Source: DAINPP01 sp963667315 (GTDB lineage Bacteria > Thermotogota > Thermotogae > MWEM01). Taken from it: 64,000 nucleotides of DNA. Under the pieces are notes generated by a model. It saw only the letters and a list, made by a program, of their open reading frames with translations. It searched no databases and was not told the origin of the DNA. The stretch's first letter is position 1, and every line of letters starts with the position of its first letter. Below are positions 49,566 through 58,029 of the stretch, piece by piece. The position numbers and the translations under genes are program-made. The stretch covers positions 186,001-250,000 of the forward strand of contig OY763325.1 of NCBI GenBank assembly GCA_963667315.1. The letters are read 5' to 3'.

Positions 49566-50952
49566 GATCATAGTATTGTTTCTGATACTCATCTCATTTG
49601 CAACGCTTATGTTTGCTGTGAATGAGACGGAAGTAACCTATCTTGATGGGATGCTGAGTGTTAAGAGTAGGATAGCGAGTTACGTGTTCGATATCGACAA
49701 GGGGTTACTCAATGAAGTAACGTTAACGATAGAGGGACAGAATGTTATTTACAGAAACGATAAGGATGGTTTTTACACTACGTTAAACGCAACAGAAGTT
49801 TATCCGAGTAATGTGATGGTTAACGGCGTTCAGGTTGAAGAGTTTCAAAATAAAACAGAAGACTTTAAGAAAGATGTAGAAATCTTATTTGATTACGGAA
49901 AATTCCAAAAAATCGTCACAGTTACCTATGGTCCTTATTATGAGGTTTATCTTCAACTAAAAGGTGAGATTCCCGAAGGGTTGCAGATTGCTTTTCCAAG
50001 AGTCGGATTCACAACAGAGGACAGGGTGAGTGAAAATGGACTCATCATGACCAATTATTATGAAAAGACAAAGGGGCTCGTTATATGGTCAATAGAACAG
50101 AGTAAAGGGGCTAATTTCAGCATAAACGGTCAGGGAAATGCCAACGTTGTAGATGTACCCTATGATGGTATGACCATACATGGTTATATGGGACCGGCCA
50201 AGAAGGTTACCTTTATCAACAAGGCCTTTCCGAACGACAATGTCTGGATATCAAGAGTCGTTAACAGCTATCCGGGTGCTTCCAGCTGGTATGATCCCAT
50301 TTTCTATCTCTTTATCGGTTTGATTGATTGGCTCAAGAGTTGGACCGGAAACTATGGCTGGGCAATCATCATCTTTACAATTATCGTCAGGTTGTTGATG
50401 TATCCGCTGATGCATGCACAGAATAAGTCGATGATCGAAAGAAAAAAACTTGAGAAAAATCCGAAATACACTAAGATTATGAAAATCGAAGATAAGCAGA
50501 AGAAGCAGGAAGAACTCATGCGATTCTACAAGGAAAACAAGATTAATCCTGCAGGCGGTTGTTTACCACTTTTAGTTCAGATGCCAATATTCTTTCTGCT
50601 CTATGCAGTTATCAGATATCAGTCAGAATTATATGCCTTTGGTGGCAGCTTCCTGATCTGGCAGGATCTTTCTATTGGTGGCTTTGCACAGAACATCTGG
50701 CTGGTGTTGATTGCCGTTCTGGTAGGATTCTTCAATGCATTGATCACTTCCAGTGAAGCTAAAATGGCATTGCAGGGCGTATTGATGGGGGCATTGTTCC
50801 CGTTCATGTTTATAGGATTACCCACAGGGCTTCAACTTTACTGGGTTTCATCACAGCTTTTACAGTTTGTGATTACCTACTTTATCTACAAACGTAATGA
50901 TGTTCACGGATTGACAGTTAAAGAGTTTTTCAACGGTATTAAAAGGAAGTGA
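49552..50952 (+). CDS. yidC: Membrane protein insertase YidC
   Basis: Encodes 466 residues from ATG 49552 behind CAGAGGAGGAAAATCA. An N-terminal signal-like segment (KIIVLFLILISFATLMFA) is followed by a beta-sandwich periplasmic domain of about 200 residues, a form usual in Gram-negative-type envelopes, then the conserved five-helix insertase core (GWAIIIFTIIVRLLMYPLMH, NPAGGCLPLLVQMPIFFLLY, PTGLQLYWVSSQLLQ). It lacks a long C-terminal tail. jag follows after 14 nt. Confidence 0.95.
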   Translation: MKLNKIIVLFLILISFATLMFAVNETEVTYLDGMLSVKSRIASYVFDIDKGLLNEVTLTIEGQNVIYRNDKDGFYTTLNATEVYPSNVMVNGVQVEEFQNKTEDFKKDVEILFDYGKFQKIVTVTYGPYYEVYLQLKGEIPEGLQIAFPRVGFTTEDRVSENGLIMTNYYEKTKGLVIWSIEQSKGANFSINGQGNANVVDVPYDGMTIHGYMGPAKKVTFINKAFPNDNVWISRVVNSYPGASSWYDPIFYLFIGLIDWLKSWTGNYGWAIIIFTIIVRLLMYPLMHAQNKSMIERKKLEKNPKYTKIMKIEDKQKKQEELMRFYKENKINPAGGCLPLLVQMPIFFLLYAVIRYQSELYAFGGSFLIWQDLSIGGFAQNIWLVLIAVLVGFFNALITSSEAKMALQGVLMGALFPFMFIGLPTGLQLYWVSSQLLQFVITYFIYKRNDVHGLTVKEFFNGIKRK

Positions 50953-50966
50953 CACGGGGGGATTAA

Positions 50967-51680
50967 ATGAAAGAGTTTGAGATATCAGGCAAAACAGTGG
51001 ATGCGGCTCTTGTAGACGCAGAAAAAAAATGGGGATTGAATAATAACGAATATGATTATGAGGTTGTTGACCCCGGTTCCAAAGGTTTCCTGAAAATAGG
51101 TTCAAGAGATGCAACTATCAGAATTAATATGAAAACTGATTTCTTTGCAAGAAAGGTTCGTGAATACATCAAGGACATACTCCAGTTTTCAAATGGCGAT
51201 GATAATGATGTAAATATAACCTATCGAACGAAGAACAGTAAGATATTCATCAATCTGAGCGGTGAACATCTCGGCAGAATCATCGGAAAACACGGAAAAA
51301 CGATAAGTGCTCTGCAACACATCTCAAACATTTACGTCAACAGAATTACGGATATAAAGGTTGTAGTATATATTGAGGTAGGAGACTACAAGGACAGAAG
51401 AAAAGAGATTATTCAGAAGATTGCCGTTCAGAATGCCAGAAGAGCGAAGTCAAGTAATAAAAGAGTTCAACTTGATCCGATGTTCGCTTTTGAAAGAAGA
51501 ATTGTGCATGAAGCGATCAAAAGTGTCAAAGGCGTTAAGAGTTATTCAAAGGGATTGGAACCATATCGGTATGTTGTGATCGAACCGTATAGATCCTATC
51601 AGAATTCCGGAAAAAAAGATTTCAGGAGGTATAAGGATGAAAAAGGGACAAGTAATCAAGTGGAGAAATCTTACACCTGA
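50967..51680 (+). CDS. jag: RNA-binding protein Jag/KhpB
   Basis: Encodes 237 residues: an N-terminal Jag domain (FEISGKTVDAALVDAEKKWG), a KH domain (LGRIIGKHGKTISALQHISN) and an R3H domain (ERRIVHEAIKSVKGVKSYSK), with a charged tail. KhpB proteins bind many RNAs and influence cell division and elongation. It is in the standard yidC-jag order. The last 44 nt overlap the cupin gene. Confidence 0.93.
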   Translation: MKEFEISGKTVDAALVDAEKKWGLNNNEYDYEVVDPGSKGFLKIGSRDATIRINMKTDFFARKVREYIKDILQFSNGDDNDVNITYRTKNSKIFINLSGEHLGRIIGKHGKTISALQHISNIYVNRITDIKVVVYIEVGDYKDRRKEIIQKIAVQNARRAKSSNKRVQLDPMFAFERRIVHEAIKSVKGVKSYSKGLEPYRYVVIEPYRSYQNSGKKDFRRYKDEKGTSNQVEKSYT

Positions 51681-51993
51681 AATATATGACACAGAGGCAA
51701 TCAAAGGTGTTCAGAAAAGGGTGGTTATCGGTGAAGAGCATGGGGCAGAAAATTTCATCATGAGGGTATTTACCGTTCAACCCGGAGGCCATTCTCCAAG
51801 GCATGTTCACGATTGGGAACATGAAGTATTTATTCTTCGGGGAGAGGGGAAAGTATTTCTTGAAGATGCGTTTACACCGGTTCAAAATGGTCATACTGTG
51901 TTTGTTCCCGGTGGCGTTGAACATCAATTCGTGAATACATCAGAAACTGAGGAATTCGAGTTCATTTGTGTTATCCCGAAAGGTGGAAAATAA
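51637..51993 (+). CDS. Small cupin, TM1459-like
   Basis: Encodes 118 residues, a single cupin barrel. The four metal-ligand histidines are visible in RHVHDWEHEVF and GGVEHQF, equivalent to the manganese ligands of T. maritima TM1459. QKRVVIGEEHGAENFIMRVF also aligns well with that protein. The ATG lies in the end of jag, after CAGGAGGTATAAGG. Biological substrate is unknown; TM1459 cleaves styrene-type alkenes only in vitro. The same gene order downstream of jag in Thermotoga supports the affiliation of this genome. Confidence 0.85.
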   Translation: MKKGQVIKWRNLTPEIYDTEAIKGVQKRVVIGEEHGAENFIMRVFTVQPGGHSPRHVHDWEHEVFILRGEGKVFLEDAFTPVQNGHTVFVPGGVEHQFVNTSETEEFEFICVIPKGGK

Positions 51994-52039
51994 CGAATCT
52001 CCATCTTAAAAATTTGTAAAATCTGACTGAATTGTTTAG

Positions 52040-52067
52040 TTGAAATTGACAATTCTTGTGTTATAAT
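52040..52067 (+). promoter_or_regulatory. Promoter of acpP
   Basis: TTGAAA, 16-nt spacer, TATAAT, with the start point about 25 nt before the acpP ATG. Confidence 0.75.
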
Positions 52068-52100
52068 TTCGGGAAATGAAAAATAATTGAGGTGATAGAT

Positions 52101-52382
52101 ATGACTAAAAATGAAATTTTCAAACATTTAAGAAAGTTATTGATGGAAAAATTCAATCTTGAAACAGGTGATGTGAAGATGCAATCAACTTTCGTTGATG
52201 ATTTTGGTGCGGATTCTCTTGATCTCGTTGATTTCGTCATGGCAATAGAAGACGAATTTGGTATCAGAATGGACGAAGATGATACGGACAACATTAAATG
52301 TGTTGAAGATGCGGTTAATTATATATACGAAGCCCTGGGGGGCTCAGCTGATGACGAAGATGTCATCGAGGATGACGATTAA
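52101..52382 (+). CDS. acpP: Acyl carrier protein
   Basis: Encodes 93 residues from ATG 52101 behind TGAGGTGATAGAT. The phosphopantetheine serine is in FGADSLDLVDFVMAIEDEFG. The C-terminus is extended by about 15 acidic residues (GGSADDEDVIEDDD) compared with the usual 77-80. No fatty acid synthesis genes are adjacent; it is monocistronic between its promoter and the terminator at 52458-52488. Confidence 0.95.
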   Translation: MTKNEIFKHLRKLLMEKFNLETGDVKMQSTFVDDFGADSLDLVDFVMAIEDEFGIRMDEDDTDNIKCVEDAVNYIYEALGGSADDEDVIEDDD

Positions 52383-52457
52383 TCGTTGTTGCTGACACTC
52401 AATTCACCGTCAGGATAAAAGCTTTGTACCGTTATATATTCTTAAGAGATATCAAAT

Positions 52458-52488
52458 GAGGGGCTTTCAGAAGTCCCTCGTTTTTTTT
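52458..52488 (+). terminator. Terminator immediately before the rpe ribosome site
   Basis: GAGGGGCTT, loop TCAG, AAGTCCCTC (one G-U pair), G, then eight T. The rpe ribosome site AGGAGG begins directly after the T-run, so the hairpin may also act as an attenuator for rpe-ligA. Confidence 0.85.
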
Positions 52489-52499
52489 AGGAGGAGAAA

Positions 52500-53153
52500 A
52501 TGATAAAGATATCACCGTCTATACTTTCTGCTGACTTTGTGAACCTTGAAAAAGGGATTGTTGCGATAGAAAAAGAGGCTGATATGCTTCATATTGATGT
52601 CATGGATGGCCACTTTGTTCCGAATATAACAATCGGGATCCCGGTTGTGAAGGCCATAAGAGAAAGATTTGATCTGCCGCTTGATGTTCACCTGATGATT
52701 GAAGAACCTGATCGTTATATTAACGATTTTATTGAAGCCGGTGCGGATATCCTGGCTGTTCATTATGAGGCTTGTGTTCATCTAAACCGTTCAATAGCGG
52801 CGATTAAGGAAAAAGGTGCAAAAGCCTTTGTAACCCTTAATCCTCATACACCTGTTTTTCTTCTAAAGGATATTATCGAATATCTCGATGGGGTGTTAAT
52901 CATGAGTGTAAATCCAGGATTTGGCGGACAGAAATTCATTCACAATTCAATTAACAGGATAAAAGAGTTGAAGGAAATGAAAAATAACTTCAATCCTAAT
53001 CTTGAAATTTCTATAGATGGCGGTGTGAATCGAACAACCATAAAATCAGTGTATGATGCAGGTGTTACGATGGCTGTTGCAGGAAGTGCCGTCTTTAAAA
53101 ATGACGATCCTGCGGAAGCCGTTAGAGAGTTGAAAGGATTATGCGATGAATAA
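52500..53153 (+). CDS. rpe: Ribulose-phosphate 3-epimerase
   Basis: Encodes 217 residues of a TIM barrel interconverting ribulose 5-phosphate and xylulose 5-phosphate. KISPSILSADFVNLEKGI, HIDVMDGHFVPNITIG, LDVHLMIEEPDRYI, MSVNPGFGGQKFI and SIDGGVN contain the metal ligands and catalytic aspartates. TAGGAGGAGAAA precedes the ATG. It overlaps ligA by 8 nt, so the two are coupled. Confidence 0.96.
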   Translation: MIKISPSILSADFVNLEKGIVAIEKEADMLHIDVMDGHFVPNITIGIPVVKAIRERFDLPLDVHLMIEEPDRYINDFIEAGADILAVHYEACVHLNRSIAAIKEKGAKAFVTLNPHTPVFLLKDIIEYLDGVLIMSVNPGFGGQKFIHNSINRIKELKEMKNNFNPNLEISIDGGVNRTTIKSVYDAGVTMAVAGSAVFKNDDPAEAVRELKGLCDE

Positions 53154-55140
53154 ACCGGAAAGGATCAAAGACAGAGTGGATGAACTCCGTAAAAAGATTG
53201 AGGAACATGATTATCGATATTATGTTCTCGCACAACCCGTTATTGATGATAAAACATATGATAAGTTGTATAAAGAACTTGTAAAACTTGAAACGGAACA
53301 TCCTGAATTTTATGATGCAACATCCCCCACTCAGAATGTTGGAACAAAGATAGTGGACAATTTTAAACGAGTTCGACATTCTGTTCCCATGTTGAGTCTT
53401 AATAACACTTACAGTGAAGAAGACATACTTGAATGGTCAGATCGTGTTAAACGGTTGATTCCCGGAGAAACGTTTAAATATTGTGTGGAGTTAAAGATCG
53501 ATGGGGTTTCTTTTGTGGCAAGATATGTAAATGGAATTCTTGAACAAGGCATATCCAGAGGAAATGGTGTTGAAGGTGAAGATATCACTGAACATCTTAA
53601 ACAGGTGAAGGGGTTGCCAAAAAAGTTGAAAACAGATGTTGATATGGAAGTCAGGGGGGAGGTTTATATCCCGAATGAGGTCTTTGCGGAAGTGAATCGG
53701 GTAAGGGAAGAAAATGGTCTTGAAGTCTTTGCTAATCCAAGGAATGCTACAGCAGGAACACTGCGTCAGCTGAACACGCTTGAGGTGAAACGGAGGGGAT
53801 TGAGCTGTTTTACCTATCATATCGTAGACCCTGAAGACTACGATTTACATTCTCAGTCAAGTCTTTTGAAATGGCTGAAGGAAGAGGGTTTTTCTGTTGA
53901 AGACAATTTCAGGCGATTTGACTCTATTTCTGAAGTCATTACTTTCTGGTCTGAATGGACGATGAAGCGTCATGACTTGCCGTTTGATGTTGACGGCTTG
54001 GTTGTAAAAGTAGATGAATTTGTCCTTTATTCTAAACTTGGTCAGACCTCTCACAGCCCGAGATGGGCGATTGCCTTTAAGTTTCCGGCAGAACAGAAGG
54101 AAACCATCCTCAAATCTCTGACCTGGAGTGTGGGACGAACAGGTGTCATCACGCCTGTTGCCCATTTTGAACCGGTACAACTTGCCGGCACAACCGTAAA
54201 GAATGCCAATCTTCACAATATGGATAATATCAGGGAGAAAGATATTCGTATCAAAGATACCGTATTAGTTGAAAAAGCCGGTGAGATCATTCCGCAGATT
54301 GTTCGCGTTATTGCTGATAAGCGAACCGGAGATGAGATTGAAATTCATATGCCGGAGAGATGTCCGGTTTGTAATGGCGAAACTGGTAAATTGAAGGCTG
54401 AAGAGGTAGCGGTAAGATGTCTCAATCCTCAATGTCCCGCGAAAATCAAGCGATCACTCGAGACATTTGTTTCAAGAGATGCGATGAATATAGAAGGAAT
54501 GGGAGAGAAAATTATCGATCTTCTGGTTGAAAAAAAGATGATTGATGATATTTCGGGTATTTATCAGTTAAAAGAAGAGCGGCTCATTCCATTACCGAGG
54601 ATGGCTCAGAAATCTGCCAATAACCTCATCAAAGAAATAGAAAAGAGTAAACAGAATCAATTACACGCTTTATTGACAGGTTTTGGGATCCCGAATGTTG
54701 GTAAAAAGACGGCAAAAGAGCTGGCAGAGCATTTTTTAACACTTGAGAATTTGATGAATGCCGATTCTGATAGCCTTTCCGTAATAGATGGTGTGGGATC
54801 TGAAATGGCATCATCAATAATAAGGTTTTTTGGTTCTGAACAGGTGAGGGGCATTATAAAGCGGTTGTCCGAAGCAGGTGTGAATATGAAAGAGGTTGTG
54901 GAAGGAAAAAAGACGACCCTTAAGGATTTGAAATTTGTTATCACCGGGACACTTGAGCGGATGTCAAGAAATGAGATCAAGGCTTTGATAGAAAAAGAAG
55001 GCGGCAAGGTAACCGGAAGTGTTTCGAAAAAGACAGATTACCTTGTTTGTGGTAAAGATGCAGGTTCAAAGTATGATAAAGCAATCAAAGCTGGGATTAA
55101 GATTCTTTCAGAAGACGACTTCTTAAAACTCATCGATTGA
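53146..55140 (+). CDS. ligA: NAD-dependent DNA ligase
   Basis: Encodes 664 residues. The N-terminal Ia domain, adenylation motif with the active-site lysine (KYCVELKIDGVSFVAR), OB-fold, four-cysteine zinc finger (CPVC, CLNPQC), helix-hairpin-helix domain (GFGIPNVGKKTAKEL) and C-terminal BRCT domain (FVITGTLERMSRNEIKALIE) are all in order. Seals nicks in replication and repair. The start overlaps rpe. Confidence 0.97.
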   Translation: MNKPERIKDRVDELRKKIEEHDYRYYVLAQPVIDDKTYDKLYKELVKLETEHPEFYDATSPTQNVGTKIVDNFKRVRHSVPMLSLNNTYSEEDILEWSDRVKRLIPGETFKYCVELKIDGVSFVARYVNGILEQGISRGNGVEGEDITEHLKQVKGLPKKLKTDVDMEVRGEVYIPNEVFAEVNRVREENGLEVFANPRNATAGTLRQLNTLEVKRRGLSCFTYHIVDPEDYDLHSQSSLLKWLKEEGFSVEDNFRRFDSISEVITFWSEWTMKRHDLPFDVDGLVVKVDEFVLYSKLGQTSHSPRWAIAFKFPAEQKETILKSLTWSVGRTGVITPVAHFEPVQLAGTTVKNANLHNMDNIREKDIRIKDTVLVEKAGEIIPQIVRVIADKRTGDEIEIHMPERCPVCNGETGKLKAEEVAVRCLNPQCPAKIKRSLETFVSRDAMNIEGMGEKIIDLLVEKKMIDDISGIYQLKEERLIPLPRMAQKSANNLIKEIEKSKQNQLHALLTGFGIPNVGKKTAKELAEHFLTLENLMNADSDSLSVIDGVGSEMASSIIRFFGSEQVRGIIKRLSEAGVNMKEVVEGKKTTLKDLKFVITGTLERMSRNEIKALIEKEGGKVTGSVSKKTDYLVCGKDAGSKYDKAIKAGIKILSEDDFLKLID

Positions 55141-55146
55141 ATGTGT

Positions 55147-55152
55147 TATAAT
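55147..55152 (+). promoter_or_regulatory. Extended -10 promoter of a very short transcript
   Basis: TATAAT preceded by TGT, seven bases after the ligA stop. No convincing -35 is present (TAAAAC at the expected place). Confidence 0.45.
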
Positions 55153-55181
55153 ATAGCGATGCTGTAAACGGAGGGGAAAGT

Positions 55182-55217
55182 ATGTTCACAAGAAAAGATC
55201 ATATAATCGATAATTGA
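55182..55217 (+). CDS. Possible 11-residue peptide gene
   Basis: ATG 55182 follows CGGAGGGGAAAGT, as good a ribosome site as any in the window, and reads MFTRKDHIIDN before TGA. A terminator follows 60 nt later. Either a peptide, a leader, or the start of a decayed gene; I see no continued homology in other frames. Confidence 0.4.
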   Translation: MFTRKDHIIDN

Positions 55218-55277
55218 ATATTTGATCATTGCAGCATAGCAATCTAACCGAGTGAAATTTTAATACTATAAAATTTA

Positions 55278-55312
55278 TAAAAGGCTTCAGCGAATATGCT
55301 GAAGCCTTTTTG
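55278..55312 (+). terminator. Terminator between ligA and the ABC-F gene
   Basis: AAAAGGCTTCAGC, loop GAATAT, GCTGAAGCCTTTTTG. Strong in both directions. Confidence 0.9.
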
Positions 55313-55376
55313 TGTGTTTTTTGCACCTCAGCTGTGATGATCCGAAAATCTGAACAGAAAAAAGAGGTGAACGATT

Positions 55377-57008
55377 TTGCTTTATATAAAAGCATTAAAA
55401 AAGAATTACGGAATATATGAGATTTTAAAAAATGTGAGTCTCAGTATGAAGAAGGGAGAATGTCTTGCTGTTACAGGACCAAATGGATGCGGTAAATCAA
55501 CTTTGTTGAAATGTATTATGGGTGAAATACCTTTTGAATCCGGTGAATTGTATCTGCAGGAGGAATTGAAAATCGGTTATCTTCAACAGAAGGAATTTTC
55601 TTTTGAAGGGACTGTAAAACATTTTCTTTTTAAAGAATTTGGAAAACTTCAGGATATCGCGATTGAATTGGATGATGAAGCGGTTTCCGATATGAAATAT
55701 ATGATGCTGATGGATGATTATATTCATCTGAACGGTTTTGAGATGGAAACTTTACTTATTAAAGAACTTAGCGAATTTGGATTTGATGAAGCAATATTGA
55801 GTCGGGCGTTTCGTACGCTTTCACCCGGACAAAAAAAGATCATGGAGATCATAAGCATTATGATAACAAACCCCGATCTGTTCATCATGGATGAACCAAC
55901 AAATCATCTGGATATAGCTATGCGGATCTTTCTTGAAGCGTTTATCAATAAAAAGAAACAGAAGGGTTTTTCATTCCTCCTTGTGAGTCATGACAGAACC
56001 TTTCTTGATCGTGTCAGTGATCAGACAGTCTACATCAGAAGGGGAAATTCAGAGCAAATTTCAGGGTGTTATTCCGATATGCTGGAATTTATAGAGATGA
56101 ATATTAAGGCGAGAAAAAAGGAAAGTGAACGTCTTTCACAGAAAATAATTAGTCTTGAACGGGTGGCTCAAAAGAAGAAAACCTGGAGCTCAAAAGTAGA
56201 AAAGGAAAAATATGCAAAAAACAGATCCGATAGGAAACAACCGAATAAAATTGATAAAGGTTACATCGGGTCAAAGGCTTCTAAACTTGCAAAAACAGCA
56301 AAGGCAACTGCTGTTCGGAAAAACAGATTGATCCAGGAATTGAAAGGGAAAAAACCTTTTATTGAAAAACCGGTCAAATTCAATTTCAGAATCAAAACAG
56401 TTGAAAATCGTTTGTTGTTGAATATTTCAGATCTGTCATTTCGTTATACCGTTTCGAACCCGTTGATCAAAAATGTTACCTTTCAAGTACACACAAGAGA
56501 GAAGATTGCCATAATCGGAGGTAACGGATGTGGGAAAACAACACTCTTCAAATTGCTGCTCGATGAGATAAATGATTATGATGGTGAAATTTACAGAAAT
56601 GAAAAGGTGACCTATGCTTATCTCCCTCAGGATATTCAAACCTTTTTCAGAAAAAGAAGATTGATCGAAAATTTTGATGATTTAGATTTAGAGCATCCCG
56701 TCATACACTCAGCGTTGAAATCGGCAAGGCTCAAAGAGGAAACGCTGAATCAGGCTATCGAATCGCTAAGTCGTGGGGAATTGATGAAAGCGGCATTTGT
56801 TAAGATTCTTCTGAGTAATGTGGAATACATCTTTATGGATGAACCGACGAATAACCTGGATATAGAAACATTGGAGGTTCTGCAGGAGATCATCGGACAT
56901 TATCCGGGTGGCATGATGTTTATCAGTCATGACAGACGTTTTGTATCTCAGAATGCCGAAAGCGTTTACAAACTTGAGAGTGGTAAATTGAAGGTGTTTA
57001 AACTTTAA
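55377..57008 (+). CDS. ABC-F ATPase, Lsa/Vga-like
   Basis: Encodes 543 residues with two ABC cassettes and no membrane segments. Cassette 1: GPNGCGKST, SPGQKK, FIMDEPTNHLD. Cassette 2: GGNGCGKTT, LSRGELMKA, FMDEPTNNLD. The interdomain linker includes KIDKGYIGSKASKLAKTAKA, resembling the DKGFIGxKAAKMMKR linker of Lsa-type ribosome-protection proteins. Such proteins act on the ribosome, displacing antibiotics or aiding elongation; resistance is not proven by sequence. TTG start behind AGAGGTGAACGATT. Confidence 0.85.
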   Translation: MLYIKALKKNYGIYEILKNVSLSMKKGECLAVTGPNGCGKSTLLKCIMGEIPFESGELYLQEELKIGYLQQKEFSFEGTVKHFLFKEFGKLQDIAIELDDEAVSDMKYMMLMDDYIHLNGFEMETLLIKELSEFGFDEAILSRAFRTLSPGQKKIMEIISIMITNPDLFIMDEPTNHLDIAMRIFLEAFINKKKQKGFSFLLVSHDRTFLDRVSDQTVYIRRGNSEQISGCYSDMLEFIEMNIKARKKESERLSQKIISLERVAQKKKTWSSKVEKEKYAKNRSDRKQPNKIDKGYIGSKASKLAKTAKATAVRKNRLIQELKGKKPFIEKPVKFNFRIKTVENRLLLNISDLSFRYTVSNPLIKNVTFQVHTREKIAIIGGNGCGKTTLFKLLLDEINDYDGEIYRNEKVTYAYLPQDIQTFFRKRRLIENFDDLDLEHPVIHSALKSARLKEETLNQAIESLSRGELMKAAFVKILLSNVEYIFMDEPTNNLDIETLEVLQEIIGHYPGGMMFISHDRRFVSQNAESVYKLESGKLKVFKL

Positions 57009-57011
57009 AAA

Positions 57012-57039
57012 GTGACCTTATGTCAGATTATAGTATAAT
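57012..57039 (+). promoter_or_regulatory. Promoter of the double GNAT gene
   Basis: GTGACC, 16-nt spacer, TATAAT at 57034-57039. The -10 is consensus, the -35 partial. It excludes the TTG at 57039 as a start codon. Confidence 0.6.
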
Positions 57040-57065
57040 TGTGTGAAAAAGAGGGATGTGATGAT

Positions 57066-57974
57066 GTGTTTTTTTTAAGACCCATTGATGAAAGGAATAA
57101 AAAGGATTTCCATGATTATTGCTGGTTGTTTGCAGATCAACTGGATCAGTCATTTTTTCCGTTGAGTGATGCGTATGAACTGAAAGAAAGCCGGCCGGGA
57201 TTTTTATTATACGAAGAAGATGAAGTGATTGGGGCAACCTGTCTTCTGTTGGATGATTCTTTTACAATCCATTCAAAAGGCCGCTTTATCCTGCTGCATT
57301 CACGCAGAAAGTCAGCGGTTCTCTATAGGATGCTGCTCGAAGCCGTTCTACCGTATGCGGAAAAGAAAGGTTCAGTGAAGAACTTTCTCTTTTTACCGAC
57401 GACCGACTTTGTTGAAATTGATATCCTTAAAGCAATTGGGTTTGAAGAAAGCCGTAAAGCTTTTTTTCTTGAAAAAAGAACGATAACCCGGGAGGTTTTC
57501 GAAAAACCGAATGAAGCCATAACGTTAAAATCGTTTAAACCCGTTGAGGATATGGCAATCTGGTGTGATATTATAAATATCGCTTATAAAGATATTCCGG
57601 GGCATATTCCTTATACGCAAACTATGGTGAAAGAGGATATTGAAACGGATTCAACATTTCCCGGTTGTGCCAGGATTTGTTATCTTGACGGTATGGCGAT
57701 CGGATTGTTTTATTGTTCGCTTGAAGCGGAAGATGAATTGTGGATCAGTCAGCTTGCAGTGTTACCCCAATATAGGGGGAGAGGGATTGGCCGTTTCCTT
57801 CTCAGGACGTGTCTTAACCTTGCGGCGGAGTTTAAAGCCGGTTGCGGATTTACGATAAACGCTGAAAATGAAGCGGGATTAAATCTCTTTTTAAGTGAAG
57901 GATTTACCGTGAGAGATGAGTATACGGCGTTTTGTTATTATTTGAATGATTGTTTTAAAGATAAAAGAAATTAA
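57066..57974 (+). CDS. Acetyltransferase with two GNAT domains
   Basis: Encodes 302 residues from GTG 57066 (MFFLRPIDERNKKDFHDYCW), nine bases after AAGAGGGATG. The C-terminal half is an intact GNAT domain: ISQLAVLPQYRGRGIGRFLL carries the acetyl-CoA pyrophosphate loop, followed by NAENEAGLNLFLSEGFTVRD. The N-terminal half has the same fold pattern with a degenerate loop (LHSRRKSAVLYRMLLEAVLP). Substrate unknown. It ends at the terminator at 57989-58019. Confidence 0.82.
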   Translation: MFFLRPIDERNKKDFHDYCWLFADQLDQSFFPLSDAYELKESRPGFLLYEEDEVIGATCLLLDDSFTIHSKGRFILLHSRRKSAVLYRMLLEAVLPYAEKKGSVKNFLFLPTTDFVEIDILKAIGFEESRKAFFLEKRTITREVFEKPNEAITLKSFKPVEDMAIWCDIINIAYKDIPGHIPYTQTMVKEDIETDSTFPGCARICYLDGMAIGLFYCSLEAEDELWISQLAVLPQYRGRGIGRFLLRTCLNLAAEFKAGCGFTINAENEAGLNLFLSEGFTVRDEYTAFCYYLNDCFKDKRN

Positions 57975-57988
57975 CTGAGATGTTTATA

Positions 57989-58019
57989 AAAAGGAGCGGT
58001 AATGTTATCCGCTCCTTTT
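57989..58019. terminator. Bidirectional terminator
   Basis: AAAAGGAGCGG, nine-base loop, CCGCTCCTTTT. It separates the convergent GNAT and glycosidase genes. Confidence 0.9.
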
Positions 58020-58029
58020 CTGTTGTATA

